From NCBI RefSeq assembly GCF_025961315.1, contig NZ_JAOQNK010000001.1, positions 3,720,001 through 3,784,000 of the forward strand: 64,000 bases of DNA, written 5' to 3'. The notes beneath the pieces were generated by a model. It made no database searches. It saw only the letters and a list, made by a program, of their open reading frames with translations, and was not told the origin of the DNA. Of this stretch, positions 9,070-17,262 are shown piece after piece; the stretch's first letter is position 1, and each line of letters starts with the position of its first letter. Origin of the DNA: Sphingobacterium kitahiroshimense. GTDB lineage: Bacteria; Bacteroidota; Bacteroidia; Sphingobacteriales; Sphingobacteriaceae. The position numbers were made by a program, and so were the translations under genes.

Positions 9070-9536
9070 TATTCCATTATTTTAGCCTTAAAAAGGTCAT
9101 ATTGATCAGGGGTAATCTTTGTAAATGACTGAAAATTAATAAGTAATATTCGTTTAAACATAGATGGAAAGTTTTTTGATAGACGTAGATAGGTGAGTGA
9201 GCGGTTACTTGAATTTGCAATTAAATCGTTTGTTTTCTTGCATATCAAAAAAAAAATGGTTTTCATTGTAAAAAATTTATTGCTTTCTCCTGATAAAAGG
9301 GATTAGTCGTATAGATTCAAAGTCGGAACCGCTGAGGTGATAACTTAATATTAAGGAATTGTAAAGGGAATTTAAAGTCTCTTTTATATTTCTAATATAT
9401 TTCGCTTTAAGATTTTAAATATGGCATAAAAGACTATATTTGCTTGACAAATTTTAAAACGAATACATATAACAAGCATATAATTAAAAAAAACATATTA
9501 TATTTAACAACAGTAAAAAACTAAAAAATTAGAAAA
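9070..9536. other. AT-rich intergenic region upstream of the exbB operon
   Basis: A 467-bp non-coding stretch. A candidate -7 box TATATTTG is at 9435-9442 on the plus strand, about 95 bp before exbB, but no TTG sits at the matching -33 distance. A sigma70-like pair TTGACA (9444-9449) and TATAAC (9468-9473) with an 18-bp spacer also occurs and may be chance. No terminator is obvious after the SUI1 gene. A 66-codon open frame on the minus strand here has no family features and I do not call it. Confidence 0.4.
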
Positions 9537-10367
9537 ATGGCAAACGCACCTAAAACAAGTCCTGCTGCAAAACAAGAGAGCAATAATTCAGGTTCTTTCT
9601 TTGCACAAGCTGCAATTATCATTTGTTTCATTCTCGGTTACCTTTTATGGAAATTTGTGATGGGTAGTCCTTCAAACTTTCTTGATAATAATCCAGAGAA
9701 CCAACCTTTACCAGGTAACTATTTAGGAATGGTTTATCACGCAGGTGCTGTAGTACCGGTTTTATTAGGTTTATTCTTCATGGTATGGGTATTCTCTATT
9801 GAGCGTTTCATTGTAATTGGAAAAGCTTCTGGAACAGGAAATGTTGGTAATTTCGTAAGAAAAGTACAAGTATTAATTAATGGCGGTAATTTAGATTCAG
9901 CTATTGCTGAGTGTGACAAACAAAAAGGTTCTGTTGCAAACGTAATCAAAGCTGGTTTAGTAAAATACAAATCAGTTTCTGCTGATACTGCTGTAGATAC
10001 TGAGAAAGCAACAATTGCAATTCAAAAAGAGATCGAAGAAACAACAGCATTAGAAATGCCGATGTTAGAGAAAAACTTAAACGTAATCGCTACATTAGTT
10101 TCTATCGGTACATTAACAGGTTTATTAGGTACAGTAACAGGTATGATCAAGGCCTTCAGTGCGTTAGCAACAGGTGGTACTCCTGACTCAGCTAAATTAG
10201 CAAACGGTATTTCTGAGGCCCTAATCAATACAGCGACAGGTATCGGTACTTCAACAATTGCGATTGTAATGTACAATATCTTAACAGCTAAAATTGATAA
10301 ATTAACTTATTCAATCGACGAAGCTGGATTCTCAATCGTACAAACATACGCTGCGAACCACAAATAG
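9537..10367 (+). CDS. exbB: MotA/TolQ/ExbB proton channel family protein
   Basis: ExbB forms the inner-membrane channel that, with ExbD, uses proton-motive force to energise TonB. The 276-residue product has an N-terminal membrane segment (about 24-42), a second (about 78-94), a long cytoplasmic region, and the conserved C-terminal pair of membrane helices near 182-208 and 229-252 with the family's small-residue-rich motif (LGTVTGMIKAF). It leads a module with two exbD genes and tonB on the same strand, the usual Bacteroidota order. Confidence 0.95.
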   Translation: MANAPKTSPAAKQESNNSGSFFAQAAIIICFILGYLLWKFVMGSPSNFLDNNPENQPLPGNYLGMVYHAGAVVPVLLGLFFMVWVFSIERFIVIGKASGTGNVGNFVRKVQVLINGGNLDSAIAECDKQKGSVANVIKAGLVKYKSVSADTAVDTEKATIAIQKEIEETTALEMPMLEKNLNVIATLVSIGTLTGLLGTVTGMIKAFSALATGGTPDSAKLANGISEALINTATGIGTSTIAIVMYNILTAKIDKLTYSIDEAGFSIVQTYAANHK

Positions 10368-10371
10368 TAAT

Positions 10372-10427
10372 TATATGATGTTTTTGAAAATTATTTTATG
10401 GAATAATTGTTTCATTAGCATCATATA
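10372..10427 (+). other. intercistronic hairpin between exbB and exbD
   Basis: An inverted repeat TATATGATG (10372-10380) and CATCATATA (10419-10427) encloses a second one, AATTATT (10389-10395) and AATAATT (10402-10408). There is no T-run behind it, so it looks more like an mRNA-processing or stability element than a full terminator. It could reduce downstream expression relative to exbB, matching the higher ExbB:ExbD ratio known for such complexes; that link is inference. Confidence 0.4.
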
Positions 10428-10465
10428 GAAAGAGATTGAATAATTAATTTATAAAGAAGTTTAAA

Positions 10466-11125
10466 ATGGGTAAAGCAAAAATAAAAAGAGCCAGTACATC
10501 CATTGATATGACCGCGATGTGTGACGTATCATTCTTGCTTCTTTCATTCTTCGTAATGACATCTACAGCGAAACAACCGGAAGCATTCGAGGTTGATACG
10601 CCGGCGTCTACCACGAAAGATAAATTACCAGATTCAAACGTAGGTATTATTACGGTTGGGGATAAAGGTAAAATATTTTTTGGTGCGACAGACCGCGATG
10701 TTAGGGTTAAAACTTTAGAGAAAATGTCATCAAGATATGGCGTTAACTTTTCTCAACAAGATTACGACCAGTTTGCGTTGATGGAAAATGTCGGTACTCC
10801 TATGAAAGCGATCAAGCAAGTGTTGGCAATGGAGCCAAGCAAACGTCTTGAGCCTGGTGTTCAGAATGGTATTCCTGTCGATAGTACAGAAACATTATCT
10901 AATGAATTATACCAATGGATACAAACAGCACGTTTAGCTGCAGAAGAGGTAAATAAGGCAAAAGAAGGGGAAAAGGATTTTGTTTATCCAGGACCATTGA
11001 AAATTGCTATCAGAGCTGACGCAACGGAAAAGTATCCTTCAATTAATGCGGTAATCGAAACATTACGTAATCAAAAGCAAAATAAATTCAGTTTCATTAC
11101 TGGTTTACGTGCTGAAGATAAATAA
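10466..11125 (+). CDS. exbD: ExbD/TolR family biopolymer transporter (first copy)
   Basis: A 219-residue ExbD-type protein with a short basic N-terminus, one membrane segment (about residues 16-34) containing the membrane aspartate in the motif DMTAMCDVSFLLL, and a periplasmic domain longer than in classical ExbD (about 140 residues). That aspartate is the proton-carrying residue in the family. The enlarged periplasmic part, with an inserted stretch around residues 80-160, is typical of the first of two tandem ExbD proteins in Bacteroidota. It follows exbB and precedes a second, shorter exbD. Confidence 0.93.
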   Translation: MGKAKIKRASTSIDMTAMCDVSFLLLSFFVMTSTAKQPEAFEVDTPASTTKDKLPDSNVGIITVGDKGKIFFGATDRDVRVKTLEKMSSRYGVNFSQQDYDQFALMENVGTPMKAIKQVLAMEPSKRLEPGVQNGIPVDSTETLSNELYQWIQTARLAAEEVNKAKEGEKDFVYPGPLKIAIRADATEKYPSINAVIETLRNQKQNKFSFITGLRAEDK

Positions 11126-11149
11126 TGTTGATTTAATAAAAAGACATAA

Positions 11150-11704
11150 ATGGCAGAATTAAATCAAGACAGTGGTAAGGGTGGCAAAGGCGGAAAAGTA
11201 AGATCTAAGAAAAACGGTGGTAAAGTCGATTTGACAGCCATGGTAGATTTAGCATTCTTATTAATTACCTTCTTCATGTTAACTACGTCTTTAAATAAAC
11301 CACAAGCAATGGACGTTGCGATGCCTGATAAAAATAAAATTAAGGATGAACAATCTGAAGTACTAACAGCAGATAACCGTTCCGTAACGATTTTATTAGG
11401 ATCTGACAACAAAGTTTCTTGGTATTATGGACAGGTAAAAGCACCTATTGAAGGTCCAACGGTTACAGGGTTCGGAGCAGATGGAATACGCAAGGTTTTA
11501 ATTGAGAAAAAAGCTTACGTTCCTCGTGTTTCTGGCGGAAAAGATGTAATCGTGATTATCAGACCTAGCGATATGTCTACACAAAAAGATCTTGTTGATA
11601 TTCTTGATGAGATGAAGATTGTAGATATTAAGCGTTATATGATTGCGAAGATTAGTCCTGAAGAAATAGATGTTTTAAAACGTGATAATATTTATAATGA
11701 CTAA
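11150..11704 (+). CDS. exbD: ExbD/TolR family biopolymer transporter (second copy)
   Basis: A 184-residue ExbD-type protein. The glycine- and lysine-rich N-terminus (GKGGKGGKVRSKKNGGK) precedes one membrane segment (about residues 24-46) carrying the conserved aspartate in VDLTAMVDLAFLLITFF, then a periplasmic domain. The separation of 24 nt from the first exbD and 36 nt to tonB fits one operon. Two different ExbDs suggest a heteromeric stator with ExbB, as commonly seen in this phylum. Confidence 0.93.
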   Translation: MAELNQDSGKGGKGGKVRSKKNGGKVDLTAMVDLAFLLITFFMLTTSLNKPQAMDVAMPDKNKIKDEQSEVLTADNRSVTILLGSDNKVSWYYGQVKAPIEGPTVTGFGADGIRKVLIEKKAYVPRVSGGKDVIVIIRPSDMSTQKDLVDILDEMKIVDIKRYMIAKISPEEIDVLKRDNIYND

Positions 11705-11740
11705 GTTAGTTATTATAGAAATCACGAAAACTATAGAAAT

Positions 11741-12628
11741 ATGATTGGGTCAAAATTAGATATTTTTAAAAAGGAATGGCTTGATGTAGTATTTCAAGGC
11801 AGAAACAAGGAGTATGGTGCTTACGAGCTTCGTAAGCTTGCTCCTAAAGCTACCAACGTAGGTTTGTTGGCTGTAGTTGTTGCCGTGGTACTATTGAGTC
11901 TTCTGAAATTATTTGGAGGTAGCTTATTTCCTGATAAACCTGTTGAAGCCCCTCCAGTTGTTACTGAAGTGACTTTAGAGGATTTGGAGGAAATTAAACC
12001 ACCTGAACCAGAAGAAGAAGAGCCACTTCCGATTGAGGAGGAGAAGCCTCAGCAAGTGGCGATGGACATACCAAAAGAAGATTTGGTACGTTTTCCAGAA
12101 CCAAAAGTAGCTCCGGCTGCACAAGTGAAAGAAGAAGTCGCTGCTCAAGAAGAGTTTAAGGATGATAAAAAAACTCCTGCTCGTTTAACTTTAAAAGGTA
12201 GCGCAACAGGTTCTTCAGTAGCTCGTGGTGAGTTCGGTACTAAAAAACAAGATGGTGCTATTACAGGTGTTAAGAAAGGTGATCCAAATGGTGATCCAGA
12301 TGGATTAATTTCCTTCAATGCTGTAGAGGTTCAACCATTGCCTCCTGGAGGTATGGCTGCTTTTATGAAGTGGGTAGGAGAAACTTATGAATATCCTTCT
12401 GGCGCTTTAGAAAATGGTATCATGGGTGTAGTTGAGGTATCTTTCGTTGTTGAAAAAGATGGTAGTTTAACAGATATTTCTGTAAAACGCGATCTTAAAT
12501 ACGGAACTGGTGATGCTGCAGTTAGAATGTTGAAAAAAGCTAAGAAATGGAAACCAGGTATTCAAAATGGTCGTCCTGTTCGTGTAGCTTATACATTACC
12601 TATTCGCTTAAACACACAAAATCAGTAA
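11741..12628 (+). CDS. tonB: TonB-family energy transducer
   Basis: TonB spans the periplasm and passes energy from ExbB/ExbD to outer-membrane receptors. The 295-residue protein has a cytoplasmic start with the Bacteroidota hallmark FKKEWLDVVFQGRNKEYGAYELR, a single membrane segment (about 48-66), a proline- and glutamate-rich linker (about 70-125) and a C-terminal TonB domain (about 210-292) with GVVEVSFVVEKDGSLTDI and the terminal YTLPIRL strand. A hairpin with a T-run begins 37 nt after its stop, inside the next small gene. Confidence 0.95.
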   Translation: MIGSKLDIFKKEWLDVVFQGRNKEYGAYELRKLAPKATNVGLLAVVVAVVLLSLLKLFGGSLFPDKPVEAPPVVTEVTLEDLEEIKPPEPEEEEPLPIEEEKPQQVAMDIPKEDLVRFPEPKVAPAAQVKEEVAAQEEFKDDKKTPARLTLKGSATGSSVARGEFGTKKQDGAITGVKKGDPNGDPDGLISFNAVEVQPLPPGGMAAFMKWVGETYEYPSGALENGIMGVVEVSFVVEKDGSLTDISVKRDLKYGTGDAAVRMLKKAKKWKPGIQNGRPVRVAYTLPIRLNTQNQ

Positions 12629-12631
12629 TTA

Positions 12632-12868
12632 GTGGCGAACTTTAATTCGAATAATACAAATTACAGACAGAAATCGCCTATAAAGCGATTTCTGTCTATT
12701 TTAGGACTATTTATGTTTGGCTTGTATTTTGGGCTGGGCTTACTGGTTATTTTTTGGAAAGATTTACCCTTGGACATCAACCCAACGTATAGAACATTGT
12801 TTGGAGTTGTTCTGATTGTTTATTCTTTCCTTCGTTTCGTCAGATTGTGGCAAAGTAATTTTAATTAG
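12632..12868 (+). CDS. small two-helix membrane protein of the TonB cluster
   Basis: A 78-residue protein with two membrane segments (about residues 20-41 and 51-70) and charged ends. The only start that keeps the N-terminus is a GTG 3 nt after the tonB stop; the next in-frame ATG lies within the first helix. It looks like a conserved small protein of the family's TonB locus, but I recognise no domain. A 13-bp hairpin with a T-rich tail lies inside its 5' coding part, so either its translation is linked to termination after tonB, or the real start is further downstream. Function unknown. Confidence 0.6.
   Translation: MANFNSNNTNYRQKSPIKRFLSILGLFMFGLYFGLGLLVIFWKDLPLDINPTYRTLFGVVLIVYSFLRFVRLWQSNFN
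12665..12703 (+). terminator. terminator-like hairpin after tonB, inside the small ORF
   Basis: A perfect 13-bp stem: AGACAGAAATCGC (12665-12677) and GCGATTTCTGTCT (12685-12697), with a 7-nt loop, followed by ATTTTA. It starts 37 nt after the tonB stop. As a terminator it would end most tonB transcripts; ribosomes translating the small GTG-start gene would melt it, so it could act as an attenuator. Confidence 0.55.
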
Positions 12869-12928
12869 CCTCGTTACGAAATTAGATTTGCCTTAATTTT
12901 TGCAACCTATTTATTAAATGATTGCCCT

Positions 12929-13864
12929 ATGAAAAACAGCTTAAAAATAATTTTATTTTCAATTTCTGGAGTTTTTATGTTGATGAGTTGTAATCGTAAT
13001 GGCAAGCAAGCTCCAACAGCTCCCAGTGAGGATATTCTACGAGGTAAAGTAAATGTACTTGTTGATGAGACCTTGTATCCAATCATTAAAGAACAGGTTG
13101 ATGTATTTCAAAGTTCATACTCAGATGCTACCATACAATTGTTGGCCAAACCTGAAATTAAAGCCATAAATGCGTTATTGGCGGATACTTCAAATGTGAT
13201 TATTTTAACACGTAAGTTGACAGCTGCTGAGGGGAAAAATTTTAAGGACCGAAAAATTGTTCCAAAGGAATATCAAATAGGGAGTGATGCAATCGCTTTG
13301 ATAAATAATGTTAGTGATGCAGATACTATCATCACACTTTCTGACGTTAAATCATTGTTAAACGGCACACTTAAAGGTAAGTACAAAGTAGTTTTTGATA
13401 ATGCAAACTCAAGTACTTTACGATTTTTAAAGGAATATCTATCTATTGATAAAATTGATCCAACAGCGATTTCTGCCTTAGAGAATAATACTGATGTCAT
13501 CAAATATGTGAGTGAGAATAAAGGAAGTATCGGAATTGTAGGTTTCAACTGGATATTGGATATGACTCAAAAAAAATCTGAATTATTGAATAAAATTCGT
13601 ACATTGAGCGTAGAAAATGCTTTAGGAGCTAAGAAAGACGGTTTGTTCTACAAACCTTCGCAATCCAATATATCTTTAGGTGTATATCCTTTTACAAGAC
13701 CTATATATGTATTGAATTATCAGCCGAACATGGGCTTAGGCCTGGGCTTTAGTGCCTTTTTGACAGGAGATAGAGGTCAGCGTATTTTTTTAAAAGCTGG
13801 ACTTTTACCTGCAACAATGCCAGGACGTGATATTATTATTAGAGAAGAAAACAGTTTAAATTAG
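12929..13864 (+). CDS. PstS-like phosphate-binding (substrate-binding) lipoprotein
   Basis: A 311-residue protein resembling PstS-type solute-binding proteins. It has a lipoprotein signal with the lipobox LMSC (cysteine near residue 21). The body carries the family's features: NVLVDETLYPIIKEQVDVF, a central ANSSTLRFLKEYL phosphate-loop-like segment and an FTRPIYVLNY strand near the C-terminus. No pstC, pstA or pstB gene is nearby; it sits between the TonB module and a TPR protein, so it may act in TonB-linked uptake or sensing rather than a classical Pst transporter. A TAGATTTG at 12883-12890 could be its -7 box, without a clear -33. Confidence 0.82.
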   Translation: MKNSLKIILFSISGVFMLMSCNRNGKQAPTAPSEDILRGKVNVLVDETLYPIIKEQVDVFQSSYSDATIQLLAKPEIKAINALLADTSNVIILTRKLTAAEGKNFKDRKIVPKEYQIGSDAIALINNVSDADTIITLSDVKSLLNGTLKGKYKVVFDNANSSTLRFLKEYLSIDKIDPTAISALENNTDVIKYVSENKGSIGIVGFNWILDMTQKKSELLNKIRTLSVENALGAKKDGLFYKPSQSNISLGVYPFTRPIYVLNYQPNMGLGLGFSAFLTGDRGQRIFLKAGLLPATMPGRDIIIREENSLN

Positions 13865-13890
13865 AGTATAAAATAGTACAACAATAGATT

Positions 13891-15609
13891 ATGACAAACA
13901 GTAAATTATTATTTAGTCTGTTATTAGCAGGTTCTGTTGGCACAGCAAGTGCACAAAGTTTAAAGGATGCTAGAGCGGCTATTGAAACAGAAAACTACGG
14001 TAAAGCAAAAACAATTTTGCAACAATTAGTAAGTAAACAAGCTAAGGTTGGTGATAATTACTTCTATTTAGGTCAGATTTATTTAGTCAATGATAAGCCT
14101 GATTCTGCGGCAATTTTCTTCAATCAAGGTTTGACTGCTGATCCAAAATCACAGATTAATAACGTTGGTTTAGGCTACATTGATTTGTTGAAAAAAGATA
14201 AGGCTTCGGCTGAAGCTAAATTTTCTGCAGCTAGTGCAAACTTAAAGAAAAAAGATTACGAAGAATTGTTGGAAATTGGTCGTGCTTATATTAAGGCGCC
14301 AGAGCCAGACTATGCAAAAGCCTTGGATTATTTAACACAAGCTAAAGCAAAGAATGCTAAAGATGCTGCTATTCCTTTAGCATTGGGAGATGCTTACAGA
14401 GGATTGAAGGAAGCAAGTAGCGCTTACTCAAGTTATAGTGAAGCAACTGATTTGGATCCGAATTCAACTCGCGCTAAAATTGGACTTGCAGTAATTGTTC
14501 GTGGTGCACAAGCTTTTGATGAGGCAGTTGCTCAATTGACAGAGATTACTACAGCGTCACCTACTTATGCTCCGACTTACCGTGAACTGGCGGAGACTTA
14601 CAATATGTGGTCAAAAGCACCTGGTACATCTGACGAGAAGTATGTGGAATTAAATAAAAAAGGTGTTGAGCAATATAAAAAGTATTTAGAAGTTAATGGT
14701 GATAACTCTTTGGAAGCAAAGATCCGTTATGCCGATTTCTTGGTTTATGCTAGACAATACGATGAGTTAGGAGCAGTTTCTGAAGAATTAGCGAAAAATC
14801 CAGATGTAGATCCTAAGATTTATCGTTATTTAGCATACAATGCATTTAGAAATAAAGACTACGCTAAAGCATCTGAGAATATACAAAAGATGTTTGCAAA
14901 AATGGATCCTCTACGTGTAATTCCTTTGGATAATATGTATGCAGGTTTATCTGATGTCGCTAATAATAAAGTTGAATCGGGTATTGTATTTATTCAAAAA
15001 GCAATTGATCAAGATAAAGAATTGTTAGCAGAAGTTGCTGAAACAGCATTTGCAAAATATCAAGATCAAGAGACTGCAACTGCAGTAGCATTATTTGAGA
15101 TTATTGCTAAATATCCTGATACTGATTATTACTTCGATTCTAATTATTATGCTGGAGAAGGTAATTACCAAATTGGCTTTAAAAAAGATCAGGAAAGTAA
15201 GGATGAGGAAGGTAATGTAACCGATCAAGCTTTAAAAGATCAAGCTGTTGCCGCTTTTGTAAAATCGCAAGCACAGTTAACCGTTATCGAAAATGCGAAT
15301 AAACCTGAGGTATTAGAAAAATACTTGGTTCCAGCGCTATACTACAAAGCTTTCTCTGCTTTAGGTACGGATAATTTGGAAACTCCAAAAGGTGATTTTG
15401 TGGCTCCTTTCGAAAAATTAATTAAAGTTATCAACGAAAGAGGCACACAAGAGAAAAATAAAGCATATTTAATCGATGCTTACACTTATATTGGTTTCTT
15501 CCAATACAGTAAAAATGAAATGGCTAAAGCAAAAGCTAGTTTCCAAGAAGTATTGAAATTAGATCCTGAAAATGAGAATGCTAAATCTTATTTAGAAGGT
15601 ATTAAATAG
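13891..15609 (+). CDS. secreted tetratricopeptide-repeat protein
   Basis: A 572-residue protein with an N-terminal signal peptide (MTNSKLLFSLLLAGSVGTASA, cleavage before QS) and TPR units along most of its length, clearly visible near residues 24-100, 150-200 and 535-570 (for example AKASFQEVLKLDPENENAKSYL at the end, given here in part). TPRs build protein-binding surfaces. It follows the PstS-like gene by 26 nt, so the two are probably co-transcribed. It is likely periplasmic. A strong terminator lies directly after it, separating it from nuoA. The partner is unknown. Confidence 0.85.
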   Translation: MTNSKLLFSLLLAGSVGTASAQSLKDARAAIETENYGKAKTILQQLVSKQAKVGDNYFYLGQIYLVNDKPDSAAIFFNQGLTADPKSQINNVGLGYIDLLKKDKASAEAKFSAASANLKKKDYEELLEIGRAYIKAPEPDYAKALDYLTQAKAKNAKDAAIPLALGDAYRGLKEASSAYSSYSEATDLDPNSTRAKIGLAVIVRGAQAFDEAVAQLTEITTASPTYAPTYRELAETYNMWSKAPGTSDEKYVELNKKGVEQYKKYLEVNGDNSLEAKIRYADFLVYARQYDELGAVSEELAKNPDVDPKIYRYLAYNAFRNKDYAKASENIQKMFAKMDPLRVIPLDNMYAGLSDVANNKVESGIVFIQKAIDQDKELLAEVAETAFAKYQDQETATAVALFEIIAKYPDTDYYFDSNYYAGEGNYQIGFKKDQESKDEEGNVTDQALKDQAVAAFVKSQAQLTVIENANKPEVLEKYLVPALYYKAFSALGTDNLETPKGDFVAPFEKLIKVINERGTQEKNKAYLIDAYTYIGFFQYSKNEMAKAKASFQEVLKLDPENENAKSYLEGIK

Positions 15610-15626
15610 ACTTAGTATTTTAAAAT

Positions 15627-15659
15627 AAAAAGGGGAGAACAAATGTTCTCCCCTTTTTT
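15627..15659 (+). terminator. Rho-independent terminator after the TPR gene
   Basis: A 15-bp perfect stem (15627-15641 and 15644-15658) rich in G in the left arm (AGGGGAGAACA) and ending in a T-run. It falls within an open frame that extends nuoA upstream to 15643, which argues for the shorter nuoA start. Confidence 0.88.
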
Positions 15660-15714
15660 GATTTTAGGCTATTTTTTCTTAAATTTAGGTTTTACCAATA
15701 TAAACATTTTTGAT

Positions 15715-16092
15715 ATGGAGCAATTTAGTGCGAATGCACCTATTGACTATCTGCCAATTTTATTTCAGCTTATTGTTGCTGCTGGATTTGGTATTGGAAC
15801 GATCATCATCACACATCTCATTGGCCCAAAAGTAAGAACTGCAAATAAGCTTAGTTCATTTGAGTCGGGTATTGAAGTTGTTGGAAATGCAAGACAGCCC
15901 TTCTCGATTAAGTATTTTCTTGTTGCTATTCTGTTTGTCATTTTTGATGTCGAAGTTATCTTTATGTATCCGTGGGCAGTTAATTTTCGAGAATTTGGAT
16001 TTGAAGGTTTGATCCAGATGTTTATTTTTATGGCCATGTTGCTTTTAGGCTTCATTTATGTCATTAAAAAGAAAGCTTTGAGCTGGGATTAG
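15715..16092 (+). CDS. nuoA: NADH-quinone oxidoreductase subunit A
   Basis: Membrane subunit A of complex I (125 residues). Three membrane helices lie near residues 10-32, 66-86 and 94-114, and the conserved loop FESGIEVVGNARQPFSIKYF (given as its key part) precedes helix 2 with the typical FDVEVIFMYPWA. The start is set at the ATG at 15715: an upstream in-frame ATG at 15643 is inside the terminator hairpin and would add a non-conserved hydrophobic leader. It is separated from nuoB by 102 bp that hold a promoter, so nuoA may be transcribed differently from the rest. I see no clear promoter for nuoA itself. Confidence 0.96.
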   Translation: MEQFSANAPIDYLPILFQLIVAAGFGIGTIIITHLIGPKVRTANKLSSFESGIEVVGNARQPFSIKYFLVAILFVIFDVEVIFMYPWAVNFREFGFEGLIQMFIFMAMLLLGFIYVIKKKALSWD

Positions 16093-16117
16093 AATAGTTC
16101 TAAATTGCGCTAACAGC

Positions 16118-16147
16118 TTGATTTTTATCTAGAAAATGTTAGTTTTG
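16118..16147 (+). promoter_or_regulatory. promoter between nuoA and nuoB
   Basis: TTG at 16118-16120 and TAGTTTTG at 16140-16147 with a 19-bp spacer match the Bacteroidota housekeeping promoter (TTG / TAnnTTTG). Transcription would start near 16152, leaving a leader of about 40 nt that carries a small hairpin TGTGC-GATA-GCACA (16151-16164). Confidence 0.6.
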
Positions 16148-16194
16148 ATATGTGCGATAGCACACAACTGTAAACCACTTTAAATTATATTTCC

Positions 16195-16746
16195 ATGAGC
16201 GATATTAAGTTGGCCAAAGCACCTCCGGGAGTTGAGGGCGCTGGTTTTTTTGCCACGAGTTTGGATAAAGCGATTGGTTTGGCGCGTTCAAATTCTTTAT
16301 GGCCTTTGCCTTTTGCTACTTCTTGTTGTGGGATCGAATTTATGGCTACAATGGGTTCAACATATGATCTTGCTCGTTTTGGCGCAGAAAGACCAAGTTT
16401 TTCTCCTCGCCAAGCCGATATGTTATTGGTAATGGGAACCATTGCTAAAAAGATGGCTCCTGTTTTAAAGCAGGTGTATATGCAAATGGCTGAACCTCGT
16501 TGGGTGATTGCGGTTGGTGCATGCGCCTCAAGCGGAGGGATTTTTGATACGTATTCTGTCTTACAGGGAATCGATGAAATTATTCCTGTTGATGTATATG
16601 TGCCTGGATGTCCGCCGAGGCCAGAAGCAATATTAGACGGCGTCTTACGCTTGCAGGATATTGTTAAAAATGAATCATTGAATAGGAGAAATACACCTGA
16701 ATACCGCGCTTTATTAGAAAAATACGGAATTGAAACTTATGAATAA
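16195..16746 (+). CDS. nuoB: NADH-quinone oxidoreductase subunit B
   Basis: Peripheral-arm subunit B (183 residues) that holds the terminal iron-sulfur cluster N2 and helps form the quinone site. Cluster ligands are visible: the tandem cysteines in ATSCCGIEFMA (about residues 42-43), a cysteine in VGACASSGG (about 107) and one in YVPGCPPRPEAI (about 138). It is the first gene after the internal promoter, and its stop overlaps or abuts the start of nuoC. Confidence 0.98.
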   Translation: MSDIKLAKAPPGVEGAGFFATSLDKAIGLARSNSLWPLPFATSCCGIEFMATMGSTYDLARFGAERPSFSPRQADMLLVMGTIAKKMAPVLKQVYMQMAEPRWVIAVGACASSGGIFDTYSVLQGIDEIIPVDVYVPGCPPRPEAILDGVLRLQDIVKNESLNRRNTPEYRALLEKYGIETYE

Positions 16747-17242
16747 GATAGATAATACCTATTTGTGGGAGAAGTTAGGGTCTAAATTCGGTGCTGATGT
16801 GTCACAATTGGCTGATGACTATGATCTATTAACAGTGAATGTACATATTGATGCTATTCATGCTGTGTTGACTTTTTTGAAACATGATGCGGAATTGCAG
16901 TTTATTCACTTGACAGATATTACGGCAGTTCACTATCCGCAGCAGAAACAGTCATTTGAAGTGGTATATCATCTGAATAGCCTCGTGCATAATATTCGGA
17001 TTCGGATTAAAGTGACGATAGACGGACAAAATCCGGAAATTCCTACGGCTACTACCATTTGGAAAGGTGCAAATTGGATGGAGCGAGAAACGTATGATTT
17101 TTATGGTATACAGTTTTTAGGGCATCCAGATTTAAGGAGGATATTAAATGTAGATGAGATGGAGGTTTATCCTATGCGGAAGGAATACCCTTTAGAAGAC
17201 CCCAACCGTGTAGACAAGAAAGATCTCTATTTTGGACGTTAA
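16739..17242 (+). CDS. nuoC: NADH-quinone oxidoreductase subunit C
   Basis: Subunit C of the peripheral arm (167 residues), the 30-kDa-subunit family. The signature WMERETYDFYGIQFLGHPDLRRIL (in part) near residues 117-140 and EYPLEDPNR near the end are clear. I use the ATG at 16739, which overlaps the nuoB stop by 8 nt; a TTG at 16730 in frame would add three residues. It is separate from nuoD, unlike the fused nuoCD of enterobacteria. Confidence 0.96.
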   Translation: MNKIDNTYLWEKLGSKFGADVSQLADDYDLLTVNVHIDAIHAVLTFLKHDAELQFIHLTDITAVHYPQQKQSFEVVYHLNSLVHNIRIRIKVTIDGQNPEIPTATTIWKGANWMERETYDFYGIQFLGHPDLRRILNVDEMEVYPMRKEYPLEDPNRVDKKDLYFGR

Positions 17243-17262
17243 CGTTAGAAAGGAAACCAGTT

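Noticed and set aside
9066..9266. 66-codon minus-strand frame upstream of exbB
   Set aside because: No recognisable features, no start signals, and it overlaps the end of the SUI1 gene.
15643..15714. Upstream extension of nuoA
   Set aside because: The extra 24 codons begin inside a strong terminator hairpin and are not part of the NuoA family.
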